Origin: Ancylostoma caninum
Taxonomy: Eukaryota; Nematoda; Chromadorea; Rhabditida; Ancylostomatidae
Assembly: GCA_037903475.1 (NCBI GenBank)
Contig: JBAJFG010000560.1
Location: forward strand, 372,001-436,000
Direction: 5' to 3'
Length of the DNA: 64,000 bases
A program made the translations under genes and the position numbers. The notes below the pieces were generated by a model. The model was not told where the DNA came from, ran no database searches, and saw only the letters and a list, made by a program, of their open reading frames with translations. Below, one piece after another: positions 1 to 11,030 of this stretch; within the stretch, counting starts at the first letter, position 1, and each line of letters starts with the position of its first letter.

Positions 1-1689
1 CCACCAATCTCATGAAGCATCTTCGTTTCCTGAGCTTAAGCGAAAAATAACCAATAACTTATGCTCCTACTCATTTATCCCATTAACCCTGTTGATCATC
101 TCCCTTCCCTAGGCCACGTGGATTTGAGTATTGATCACTTTCTAAATCATCACTCAGAACTTTTTTGGTTTAGTATAAATGAGCCACGTCGTGTCGGTGA
201 ATATCGGTGAGTAATGACGAAGAAGATTGGTGGAAATAGGCGGTCGTGATGCTTTTTCTCTTTTCACAATAATTTGTTTTCAGTTTTTGTTCAAAACTTT
301 GGGAAAGTATGAAGTTTTTAGAATAAGTTTGGTTTGAACTAGAAGGATGGGATGGTCACATACAGTGGTAATGCTGAGGGCGTGTTTGTATGATTGGCTT
401 ACTGAGTTATTGACCGAGTGGTTTGTACAATACAAAAGCAGTTGTGTTCTTTATTTCACGCAGTCATTGGTATGCTCGCTGCTCGCAAACGACAGAGATA
501 GAAACAACAAAACAAATTGATTCACGGATTCTGTGAGTTATCTTCTCTCATTCGCTACGCTATGTGCTCTTTTTCGACTGAATAATGTTATATGTAAATA
601 TACATATACAGTTGTGAGATAGTGTAGCTCGAGTTGAGGGTGTGAATCTCACACAACCTGTTGGCGTGCACGAAAAACCACACCGGGTCAATACTGTCAC
701 ACTACGGAAAGTATTAGCACAATAACGTGGCTTACGGGGCCACTAGTCTAATGTTGAACCAATTGAACTTAGACACGTTAAACCTTAAAACGTCATGCTC
801 GCGTATTTCCCAGCCATATGATTTGAACGTAGTCATATACTTTCTCAGAGAAAATAAAATGGAAAGGTCGATCACAAAGCCCCGTCGCTTTGAATTCACT
901 TCACTTGATCCAATCCTTTCCAAGCGATACAGTTTTCTACTTGGTTCATATGAAGCTGCAACACGGACTTCTGTCACAATAGAAACGTGTAGGCAAAGTA
1001 ATGACATCAGAGTTTTTGTGGGCGTAATTAACAAGTCGCGAAGCAACTGAAAAGACGAAGACTATGCACCGCCGATTACGGAAAAGCGCATGCTGAGAGG
1101 AATAGACGATAAACAGACAATGTGAGGACTTCTTAAATACGATCATAATATTAGCATTTGAAAACGCATCCACACTTTGTTGGTACTAAACAGTGGGAAC
1201 TTCCTCTCTCTTGTTTTGATGTTTAAGAGACATCACTGATTTCAAATGATGTATGGTTGTGCATATATCCATCAAGCTGACAAACAATTGTCCATGATCC
1301 AACTGATTTATTCATTTGCGATTATTAATAACACTTTTCACACTTCTGATTTGGTGAATTCTTTGGTATACTTCTTCAGTTAATTTAACAAATCAACAAC
1401 AATGTGCAAATCAAAAACAAGTGTAGCGAATCGTATTTTAAAAAAACAACAACAAATAGTGTGGCGAAATCATTTCAAACATGACTATGACTCATATAAA
1501 ACGATTCAATTGATCGCGACCATTGCAGAAACAACGTTGGCTAACCGAACTTTAGAATGCGGGTCTCGAGGGCAAATGGTCAGCGCCCAAAGTCCTTTCT
1601 TTGCAGGTCAACTCATTTTTCTCTGAAACATTTCTCAACTCGTTCCAAATTACATGAGCAAATGAAATATCACGAGTTTAGACAAATTG
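1..1689. other. Non-coding stretch, no gene recognised
   Basis: AT-rich sequence without a recognisable domain. The longest open stretch (727-1050, + strand) begins at GTG, has an overlapping open frame on the other strand and matches no family I know, so I do not call it a gene. No RNA gene or clear repeat was seen. Confidence 0.5.
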
Positions 1690-2830
1690 CGCAGACATGT
1701 TAAAGAGGTCAGCATCTCCCGATCCTTCGAAGGGGGAGGGGGCATGACGGGCCACCTCTCCCACCTCGGCGAAGTAGTGTGCAGAATAAGGAGATTTTTC
1801 TCTGACATGGGAGATTACCCGTTATTCGGATTTCCAATGCATCGATCTTCATCATCATCAAAGATATCGCTGTCATCTAGGGAAGCCAACAAAAAACCGG
1901 GTTTCCCGCAGTTTACATCCTGAGGCGGCACTAGCATCTCGATCTTGTAGACATCTTCTGCCTTTCATGACATTTTCTGCTTTATTTTATGAATATTGTA
2001 TAGGAGTCGACGCAGAACGGCGAGCTCAGTATAGTATATGGACTATAACCGTACCTTGTTACGGGCTTCACGGAAAATCCTGGAAAATGGTCACAGATTT
2101 GGAAATTTCGGGATTGGTGGAAACGGTAGCAAGAAAGAGGGTCTTTTGGGCAAAAAACTATATAACCTTCAAAAGTTAGGTTATGAGCTATCGCCTAAGC
2201 ACCCTATTTTGTTTTTTTTTTTCTTGCCAGGCCGCTTCGCTTTTGCGCGGTACACGCGCAGACTAGACATACCTTCAAGATTTTCCCGATTTCTCGTGCA
2301 TTTCCAGCCTCTGATAAAAAAAAGAGTTCCCTGGCCATTGTACATTTCCTGAAATGTACTCGAAAAAGATAATCTCCGGGATACTTCAGATTAGCGACAG
2401 CTTCTTCCTGGAGCCGATGACAAGGCGACAAAAGCAATATGGTGGAAAGTTCGCCGAATTTGGCGAAAATGGCAGGGGATGCAGACTCACGAGAATACTG
2501 CTTTACAATGTTATGAAGAACAAGTCTTGACCCATAATCGTACGACCGTTCTTTTTTCGATGCGCATCCTCCTATCCGCGATGTACTTCCGACCAACTAC
2601 TCCTTCATTTTTCTGTGCTAATGCAACGGTAGATCATATTTTTATCATTACTTTCTGAATGGTTCTCACGGCTTCGCCATGAACCCCCCCTCTTCCCAGT
2701 GATGGTCTGTCTTCCTGGATTCGTCCTGAGAATGAAGATGGGCGGAGCCTCCGTGTCTGGGTATCCTATCATTGCTTACATCTGCGCGACATCCAGTTTT
2801 TTTTTCAAATAAACGAAATATCCCTACTTC
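1690..2830 (+). repeat. Diverged dispersed repeat, copy 1
   Basis: Two blocks match the 26.2-26.8 kb region in the same order. The first contains TAGTGTGCAGAAT and then GGGAGA near 1775-1815, as at 26196-26235. The second contains CTTCTTCCT followed by GAGCCGATG near 2400-2420, as at 26685-26705. The end near 2735-2770 (GGGCGGAGCCTC, then GGGTATCC) resembles inverted sequence at 25690-25715 and, more weakly, at 16740-16760. Seen directly: the shared order. Inferred: one old non-autonomous transposon family. No coding capacity is visible. Confidence 0.55.
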
Positions 2831-3439
2831 TACGTTCTGGACGATCCCTCAGCCATTTTCAGTTGCACTTCTGTGTTATGAATACCATCTAGTTCTGAGT
2901 TACGTTGGCAATCCGTCTGACAATTGCTGAACTCACTTCTAAAGATACAAGCGGTATTGTAGGTTAAAGCCTAATTTCCATGAAATTCACGCCTATTTTT
3001 TGAAAACGTTTCTTTGAAGGCATGCTTGAACTTCGACTTTTCTGAGACTGTTTTGCGTGCAGAATTTAAGCCACAACTGCTATCGGAACTCTGGTTCGGA
3101 GCTCACGGTAGATTGATTTCTGCTTTTGCGGGTGGCTTATGTTGCTTTTCACAGAGATCTCAATCCTCTTCATCTCATCGCATTCAATTCTTACCCACGC
3201 CGTAGTCTTTTTGAATCAGTTATTCGGTAAAGATACAGTAGAAGAGTAGCAGGTACGTAAGGGTACGTAAGTAAATTACATACAAGTCTATTTGCAAGGG
3301 AAGCAAAGCACTACTTGTGAAAATGGTGGGAATTTGTTATCCACTAATCCGCGTCCTATGCAACAGGGTGCTAAGTTCATTCAAATGACAGTTATTTCCA
3401 CTAAAGATGGTAACTGAATGGGGTGCGTTGCACTACTCT
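2831..3439. other. Non-coding, nothing recognised
   Basis: No gene, RNA or repeat unit could be supported here. Confidence 0.4.
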
Positions 3440-3800
3440 GAAATTTTGTAGCACGGTGGGCTCACCGTTATCCCATGGTGGACTTCCAACCGAGGGTTGG
3501 TTCACCGTTATCCCCCGTTTATCCCCTAGTTATCCCACTATTACAGAGTCCGCCCCACTTATCCCACCGTTAGCCCACCATTGCTTTCAATCCCACGGTG
3601 GCCCCACCGTTTCCCCATGGTGGCCTCTCCAAACTCTTCCACTCCACGGTGGAGCCTCCAATTACCCACCCTTTTCCCACTGTTAGCCCACCCTTTCTCC
3701 ATCCCCACGATGGAACCACCGTTTGGCCACCGTTTGCCCACCACTATCCCACCTGTCCCAATTCCCTATTTTTTCCTCCATTTGTCCACTATTGCATCCC
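3440..3800 (+). repeat. CCCACCGTT/CCACGGTGG-rich degenerate repeat
   Basis: The stretch is built from variants of CCCACCGTTATCCCA, CCACGGTGG and CCATGGTGG, separated by short pyrimidine-rich pieces. The palindromic CCACGGTGG core gives many local hairpins. Spacing is irregular, so this is not a strict tandem array. Open frames across it are Pro/His/Ser-rich in several frames, as expected from composition, and are not genes. Confidence 0.65.
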
Positions 3801-4477
3801 CAAATAGGAACGTTTCGTAATTGTCAGCGATTTTCTTGAGAGATTGTCGTAATCAGCGTTTGAACTTCGTTATGAGCACTCAGGCAATGATATAATCCAC
3901 CGTACAAAACTTTTCAGTGCCGTGAGTAATATTTGAAATTTTTCTCTAAGATTACCACTTCAGTCATCATGTAAATGTTGTGGATCATGTCACTTTGGGT
4001 CACTGCTTACGTCTCACAAGAGTGCTGTTAAGACGGTCCTTCTGACCACAGAAACTAAGCAATTTTTCGTCTACAGTGGATTTTCCTCTTATTTACTTGA
4101 AATATAAACCTGGCTAAAGTACGTAGCACTGCGATGGGGCGCCCGTTTTGGACAACATTTTGTGGGAATGAAGGAGAGCACGGTGGGATATGGACATAAC
4201 TCCAACCACAGGGGGCAGGGTTCTCCGCACCCAGTAGATCCCGGAACCCCGGAGGCCTCTGAGCGGGTACGCAAGGCCTTATTTGCATGGGATGCTCGGT
4301 TTTCATGGAGCCGCATCTGTGATTTGCCCTGAAGTCCCCGTCTGCCTCTTAACTGCCTCGATCTGTTCCTAAATCCACTAAAAACAAACTCAGAAAATAC
4401 CGGTTTCACCGTGGAAATCCCGCAGTTTTCCACTAAAATCCCTCGGTTTCGTCACGGAAACCCCCCTATTTGCCTAC
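3801..4477. other. Non-coding, nothing recognised
   Basis: Minus-strand open frames of 83 and 114 codons overlap here but show no domain, signal peptide or codon pattern I recognise. Confidence 0.4.
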
Positions 4478-4595
4478 GGATGCTTCCCGGTTAGCCCACG
4501 GTGGGCCCACTAATAGCTCAAGGTGGCCCCACCGTTATCTCATGGTTGATATTTGGCATGTCAACCACGGGATAACGGTGGGCCACCCTGGTACG
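4478..4595 (+). repeat. Second block of the CCCACGGTGG motif
   Basis: Contains CCCACGGTGGGCCCA, CCCCACCGTTATC and GATAACGGTGGGCC. These are the same words as the block at 3440-3800, including an inverted pair around 4530-4580, suggesting one motif family flanks about 700 bp of unrelated DNA. Confidence 0.55.
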
Positions 4596-5199
4596 AAAGT
4601 TTAGAGTAGGCGACAACGGGAGGCGTGTCTCGGACGAGATCTTCAAAGCCCTGTCATCTCTGCACTCTGCAGGGTGGCAGTAAGCGCTCGCTCGGATGTC
4701 TCTCGCACCTTTAATTACAGGTGCATTGGAGCTGTCTAGGTCGACGCCGGGAATGTTGAGGTTAAACGCTCGTGTATCGATCATCGCCTTTGCGCGGTTT
4801 TACAGCAAAAAAAAAAAAGAGGAGAAAATGCTCATCAGGGAACTGGATGCAGTATTCAGGACGGGTAACAACACGCGTTTTGCTTCTGAAGGAGCATGTT
4901 CTGCCTTGAAGTCTCATACAATGGGAAGGTAGTTTCCGAAAGTTTTTGCGGAACAGTGCTCAAGCGCTTAGCGTTACGAAGATTCAGAGCGGGAGAACAT
5001 TAATTTCTAGCACCAACTAGCTGCTTCAAGTGGGCACGGCAGTGGTTTTAGTGAAGGGCAATAAACAAGCAAAGATAAAGAAAGGTTGGATATAAATGAA
5101 AACAAAAGCATTAGATATAGATGAGAACAAAAGTAGAAGTTATTGTTAGAGAAGTTGAAAAGTCTCCATTTCTTCATTTCTACCTGACTTTAGTATAAC
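4596..5199. other. Non-coding with one repeat fragment
   Basis: About 50 bp near 4850-4915 (GTTTTGCTTCTGAAGGAGCA) is an inverted, diverged match to 5205-5260 and to 40505-40560, so it is a dispersed repeat end. An A-run at 4806-4818 is the only other notable feature. Confidence 0.4.
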
Positions 5200-5390
5200 A
5201 GAACTGTGCAGAACTGTGCTCTTTCAGAAGCAAAACGCTACTCTTCCCGTATTAGAAACAGGGTCAAGCGTGAAGATGGTAAAAAGTCGACCCCCATACG
5301 ACCCCCCCCCCCTCCTTTGAGCCATCAAAAATACGACCCCCTCCCCTTGCCCACAAATTTCCTTCCATGCTTGCAGAATTTAGATGTTTA
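5200..5390 (+). repeat. C-rich repeat fragment (inverted partner at 6300-6430)
   Basis: CAGGGTCAAGCGTG is followed by poly-C blocks with TACGACCCCC. The complementary order, poly-C then CACGCTTGACCCTG, occurs at 6300-6420. The two pieces are inverted relative to each other about 1.1 kb apart and may be ends of one old element. Confidence 0.45.
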
Positions 5391-5584
5391 GATATCCCAT
5401 TTCCCGTACTGCGAGAGGTGTGGTGGAGCCAGAGCATAGCAAGGAGAAAGAGGCTCTTTTGTATCTAGCTAGTTGTTTGGAAGTTTTTTGGAAAACGCTG
5501 AAATGTACGCGGTGGACAAAAAACGTGCATTAACTATGCAATGTTGCTTACGTAACTAATGAGGCTCGAACACATCAAGAAAGA

Positions 5585-5815
5585 ACATCTATATACATCA
5601 TCTACATGGTGAAGGGTTCGATTACCTACCGAGGCTAAAATTTTTGCTGAGGGTTAGAGCGTGTGCGGTGAGCGAATTTCAGTCTGAAAGCGTCCGTACA
5701 GAGTTTTCTAAACGAAATACCTTCGTATTCGTCACGAAAAACAACCATACACATGATCGACATGGTCAAGGGTTCGATCCCCTCCGAGGCTAGAATTTTT
5801 GCATGGCGTAAAATG
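5585..5815 (+). repeat. Direct repeat pair with a tRNA T-arm-like motif
   Basis: Two copies about 158 bp apart (near 5588-5653 and 5746-5806) share an ACATGGT core, GGGTTCGAT and CCGAGGCTA. GGTTCGATCCC resembles a Pol III B box. I found no convincing A box at the right distance, so this is not a tRNA gene. A decayed tRNA-derived repeat is possible. Confidence 0.35.
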
Positions 5816-5879
5816 ACACGCGCTTGTAGTAGATTCGAGATGGTCGATCGTAAAGCACGAAATAGCTGTTTATAGAGGT

Positions 5880-6292
5880 GGAGGACTGGGTAGGACTTTC
5901 AGTACGGACGTGCGAAAATCTCAGCCTAAATTTTTGACTCGCTCAGAGACATGGTTGTAGTCGGACACGAATATCAAAAGATCTGGCCCGTTGAGGTCCC
6001 AATTTTTTTTCAGGTTTTTAATAGTCGAAGGTTCGCGCTTTCAGGCTGTACAGCTCGTTTTTCCGCAGCTGCTTCTACCGCGATTCAACTCCGTCGATAA
6101 AAACATGGAAAAAGGCCATTTTTATCGACGTCTCCGTAATTTCCATGCTGAATCTTTCCTCTTGAAGCTGGAGACCTGAAACTTGGGGTTAAAGCACTAT
6201 TGGGTAGGGTCCATAAAATGACTATTTACCGGCCTGCAGGACTGGGTAGGACTTTCAGTACGAACGTGCGAAAATTTTAGCCTAAATTTCTA
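5880..6292 (+). repeat. Direct repeat of ~54 bp, 356 bp apart
   Basis: GGACTGGGTAGGACTTTCAG followed by an AGCCTAAATTT tail occurs at about 5884-5933 and again at 6239-6290. The intervening 300 bp has no recognisable gene. Confidence 0.6.
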
Positions 6293-6435
6293 CCTCCTAT
6301 TCCGCACTAAGGCCCCCCTCCCGACCACGACCCCCCCCCTTACGATCCCCCCTCTTTTCCCACCCCCCGTACGACCCCCCCCCTCTTGATAATTTATCGA
6401 CACACGCTTGACCCTGATTAGAAACATCGGTAGAA
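6293..6435 (-). repeat. C-rich repeat fragment, inverted partner of 5200-5390
   Basis: Poly-C blocks with GTACGACCCCCC, then CGACACACGCTTGACCCTG. Read on the minus strand this matches the order at 5255-5340. Confidence 0.45.
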
Positions 6436-7309
6436 ACCTCAAGTGTTAGCATTTTTAACCGGATTTTTATATTCCTTTCGGAATAATGCATAATGCATAC
6501 AGTGTAGTATGCTTTGCCACTCCGCTAAATCCGTACGTAAAGTGACTTTTCGAAAATTCCGTGAAATGTAGATAACTGGACCGAAATTGATGTTGCCAAT
6601 CAATCCATCGGTCGTATTCATTTACTGGTTTGGATGAGAGGTGCTGCATATGATCGCTATATAGCGCAGACTTGACGCAATTAGAGTGCTCTTTGTTCCC
6701 ATCGATGACACATTTCTCAGAAGAGAAAAAGCCTCAAAACCTCAAAGAAGCCAAAATTTGCGTGGGCCTTCCAACACACTACGTACCGAGAAGAGGATGT
6801 ATAGCAACGGACGAGTTCGCCAAAACTCTGGCATGTCTGCGCTCTGCACACGTTTCGGGCATGCCCGAGCTCTAATGATGATGACCTCGCGACGCATAGA
6901 CCTCTAATGCAATTATGCTGGCACATTGCCAAATCCATCCTATCCACGCTATTCTGCTTATTTTGAGCCATTTTTAGTCGGATTTTCGACCATTTCGACT
7001 GATTATTCACTACTGCTGCCTATACTATCTACTACTCAGACATTCGAGCAGCACTAGTCTCGGTGGGCGAGGCCTGTTCCGCCCATCGCCCCGCCCATTC
7101 GGCACAAGTTCGACAGTGCTGGAAATGTTATACAGTGCTGCCAAGTTTAGTGGCAGTACCGAACAGTTGCCGCGCACTCGAAAACGGCAAAATTTTCTGC
7201 AGCACCGCTGCCACTGTGCTGCCGGACTTAGATCGATTTGGTATCGATCGAATTTCGCTCCAGCGCGATGACGCAATTTTGGCGCGGCGCGCCGAGAAAC
7301 ATTTTTGAA
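6436..7309. other. Non-coding, nothing firm
   Basis: No gene is supported. Near 6985-7030 the word ATTATTCACTACTGCTGC resembles sequence near 10468-10490, so the two places may carry pieces of one repeat. Confidence 0.35.
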
Positions 7310-8066
7310 AATGTTTTTTTTTTCGTTTCTTTTCCGTTCTCTCTCATCTCTTTCACTTCTTTCCCTCTTTATATCTCCTTTTTCCTCTTCTTTCAATGTT
7401 TTTGTGCGCGCTTAAATTTGTTTTACTGCATTTTAACTATTTCTATGCGCGCAACTTCTCCCTCACGTTTTTTTTCATTCTTTTTTGTTCCTTCACTCTC
7501 TTCTCCCCTCTCTCTCGTCCTCTCTCTCATCCTCTTCTCTCCTTAGTTGTTTTCACGCGCGCGTTCTTCTGTTTTATTGAAATTTGGTTCTCCCCGGCGC
7601 GCGTTTTTTTCGTTTTGTCGCAATTTGAGTATCCCACCCGCGCGTAACTTCTCTCTCACTGTTTTTCCTTAATCTTCTTTGTTTCCCTCCACTCCTTTCG
7701 CCTTCCTCTCATCCTTTTCCTCTCCTCTAATCTTTCCTTGGTTGTTTTAAGCGCGCGCTCATCTATTTCATCGCAAATTTTCGCTATCCCCGCCGCGCAA
7801 ATTCGCTCCCATCAATTCTTTTTATTCTTTCACTATTCTTTTACACTTCTTCAGCCTCTGTTTCATCCTTCCTCTCTTCATCTCTGCTTTTGCACTGTTT
7901 TTACGGGCGCTTTCACTTGTTTTTTCTGCTATGACTGTTTTTTGGCGCGCAAGTCCTCGCTCACTAATTTTCTTCAATCTTTTTTGTTTCTTCTTTCTGC
8001 TAACGCTTCTCTCTCATCTTCTGTCGCTTACTACTCAATCCTTCGTTGTTTTTATGTGCGCGTCCG
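7310..8066 (+). repeat. Pyrimidine-rich block with spaced GCGCGC islands
   Basis: About 750 bp of almost pure T/C on the plus strand is punctuated by GCGCG-type islands near 7407, 7448, 7555, 7600, 7640, 7752, 7795, 7945 and 8057. Several islands form pairs about 40 bp apart flanking words like TTTATTTCATCGCAA or ATTGAAATTTGG, and pairs recur every ~150-200 bp. This suggests a strongly diverged tandem repeat. Open frames here are Phe/Ser/Leu-rich and compositional. It ends at a good splice acceptor (8097). Confidence 0.55.
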
Positions 8067-8098
8067 CTGGCATTGTTCTAATTTTGGAATTTTTCAGG

Positions 8099-8227
8099 TG
8101 GCAATCGTGTGACGGCCATGCGAGTGTAGAGGGTTTTTACAAGCACCAGAAACCGATTCGAGTCCTACTTGCACGGCCGACATTCGCCAGTACGTTCTGG
8201 TGGATGAGAGACTACGTCCTAAATCAG
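8099..8227 (+). CDS. Candidate isolated exon of unknown gene
   Basis: The segment follows TGGAATTTTTCAG, a typical nematode acceptor, and ends at CA|GTGAGT, a strong donor. Only one forward frame is open throughout, giving about 43 residues with several Trp and basic residues (for example FWWMRDYVLNQ). Base composition changes sharply from the pyrimidine-rich block upstream. I recognise no family, and there is no identified partner exon within 2.8 kb downstream. It could be a true exon, a fragment of a decayed element, or chance. Confidence 0.25.
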
Positions 8228-11030
8228 TGAGTGTACTTTTTATTCTTTTATCACCTTTTCTCAAAATTTCGAGATCTGCTTTCTACCATTAAATTGATTT
8301 ATAAACGCCGACGCTTCTCCATCCCAGCACGCAGCCAAGAAAAGGTATATTAGGTTTTGACCTAATAGCTATGTGAGAGCTTCCAATTCTTTTTTTATTT
8401 CCGGATTGATGCCATCTCAAGTGGAAAAATTAGTGATTAGTGGACGACGGAGAGAGAGGGAAGCAAACAGAACTTTTTCAATTCCGTGACGGAAGGACTG
8501 TAGCCCAGAAATTCGTATGCCTTAATTGGTTTTCTGTCGGTCAGCTACTTCCTTTTGCTAATTTTATTGCTTCCACTCGTTTCTGTTTGTTTCCCGATCT
8601 CGAAGTCTCCCCCATGATTTTTTTTCTGATTTGACTCACACTTGAAGAGAATTTTTTTCTTTTGGAATGATTTTTGAGCTTTAAAACATGGATTGACTCT
8701 GACTTTTTGTCCTTGACTTGAACCATGGATTGAATCTGATTTCTTTGACTGTGACTTGAATTTTGACTCATCAAAAACGTTGAAAAATCTACCTAAGATT
8801 TTCTGCTGAGTTTTTTTTTTCGCTGACTCCAGCTGATCTCACATCCCGGACGTGTCGTTCTTATTCTACTGCTCCATCTTTGATTTCTAACATTTCTCCG
8901 ACGTTGCTGCCTTCATTCCCCGATCTGAATTGATTTTTCGATCTTTCTACCTGTCTCTGGAACTGATTCAAGATCTCCACCATTATGCAGGGTTCCGTCG
9001 CTTTTTTCCTATTTCTTGTGACGTTATTCCTAGGCCGATCTACCCGGATTTGTCGTTTAAATGGCCTTGTCTCGTTTTCACCACTCTAGGAATTGATACC
9101 CAATCTACGTCGCCTTCTTCTCGGATTTGTCGTGTTTCGCCGCATTTTTAAATTTGCCTCGATTTCGCTATCCCGCTGCCGCTCTCACCTCCTTAGCCTG
9201 AACTACCTGCTTGCCACGCCTCGCTAATTCCCGAAACTGACTAATTCCGACGATTACCATTCCTCAACCTTGTGCCACCCAATTCTGACCTCACTTTTTC
9301 CTCTACCCTCAGTCATTCCGATGAAATCCTCACTTCTTTCGATACTGGTGCCGAAAACGCGAGTGCTTTGTCTGAATGTTTTGGATTTTTGCCTCAACTT
9401 TTTGCCTTCTGTTGGATTTTTAGTACAGGTGCACTTTTTGTCTGAGTAGGAAGTTTTATAGAAGGAAGTTTTTTAGAATTTACGAGAGCGATAAACTTGT
9501 TGTGAGGAGTGCACGTGCGCTGATTTTTTTTTGTAATTTTTCTCATCGTACATACCTCACTGTTTACTCACATACCGGTCATTATTTTATTTAATGGTCG
9601 CTTTACTCACTTGAACTTAGAAGATACTGATTATTCGTAAAATTTGTACATATTTAGTTCTATGCTTTAGGGGATTTTGGGCTTTTTTGTGCCGAGTGCT
9701 TTGTGCTTCCTTTTTGCCCAAAATTTCCTACCTTCATCCTGAATTCTGAAGTTGTTTGTTTTTTTTTGAGTGTCTTGGGCATCGACAGAATTGGATTTCA
9801 TTGCAGATCTTGGGTAGCCTGACCCAAGACACCCAGTTTGGTGTGTATTTCTTGATATTTTCGCTATTAGAGCATTTTGAGGATTTTTTTCCGAAAAACT
9901 GTTTTTTCTGACGTTAGTGGAGCTTAGCGGCACTTTAAGCATGCTTATTATTCGTCTTAGTGTGTATTCTGGTCGAATCTGTATTTTTGTTCATAATAAA
10001 TTTTTCATGAATTTTTCGACCATTTGACCATCAGAAAATTTCAGAGTTGGGGCAGCACTATAGCCAATAGTGCTGCCACCTTAAGGTCCGCGGGGGGCCG
10101 CCGACCTTATATTGGCAGCACTGTCGGCCCACTATGGCAGCACTGTCGCCCCACATTAGCAGCAATATCTGCCCAAGACCCGACACAATTGCTGATATTA
10201 TATGAATACTATATGACCAGAATTCTATTGGTGATGATAAAGAACTCTCAAATTAGCAGCTCTTCTCGAAAAGCCATAAAGCTAGTGCTGCTCAAGGCCG
10301 AGCCTAGAGCTGAGCGAATGTCTGAGTACTTATTCTACATATTAATGTACAGTTACTGTACTAGTATTTCAACAGCAGTGCAGCTAATACGCATAGCTGG
10401 CATCTTGCCAGTCCACCCTCATACCTATTATTCTTACTGCTGGGCCCTTCTGTGTTGGATTTTCTACGGACTATTCACTACTACTGCTCGAACTATATCT
10501 CGGATATTCTGAGCACATACTACACTATATTAGTACGACTAGTATTCAGTGTGTTCCTGGTGAGTATTTATTATTCGTACATCCTTATTTGTAAAACCTT
10601 TGTCGGTTGTTGGTCTGGCATTCTTGTTCGAAGATTGTCACGGAATGTTGGTACCGTGAACTCTTTGTGAGTTGCTAGAACACAACCACTAGTTTGTTAA
10701 TTTAGTTTTTTTTTTTTAAATTTTTATCCAATAACCTATTCGTTACACTTCTAAGTTTAGTTATATGTTTTATATTTTCCATAATGTTGCATACATACCG
10801 GGATGCTTATTATCACGTTAACATGCGGCAATGATAGGGATATGGGGTTGATAACCCCTCCATATTGCCGTAGGCTGTATGGAGACCTCGCAGTGTCCCA
10901 ATTGCTAAGTCCTAAGGGGAGGTCAAATGAGTTGGTCATTTCCTTGCTCACACTGCTGCTAATACGATGGATATTCTTGCTGGCAACCAAGATAAGAATT
11001 TAAGCTTTTCCTTCCCCCTTTCATTATGTA
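8228..11030. other. Non-coding; GGCAGCACTGT repeats near 10.1 kb
   Basis: T-rich sequence without a recognised domain. Around 10050-10175 the words TAGTGCTGCCA and GGCAGCACTGTCG recur four times in both orientations; related TGCTGCC words occur near 7115-7235. A frame of 162 codons at 10024-10512 starts at TTG and is rich in Ile/Tyr/Leu; I reject it as a gene. A short palindrome (GGGGTTGATAACCCC) lies at about 10845-10859. Confidence 0.4.

Noticed and set aside
2204..2596. 130-codon minus-strand frame
   Set aside because: Lies inside a diverged dispersed repeat; the frame is not kept in the related copy at 26.5-26.8 kb.
3440..3800. Telomere-like repeat (GTTAGCCCA words)
   Set aside because: Nematode telomeres are TTAGGC in register. 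Here the words are irregular and mixed with CCACGGTGG palindromes.
10024..10512. 162-codon open frame
   Set aside because: Starts at TTG, hydrophobic and Tyr/Ile-rich by composition, overlaps a repeat with GGCAGCACTGT words, and shows no domain.
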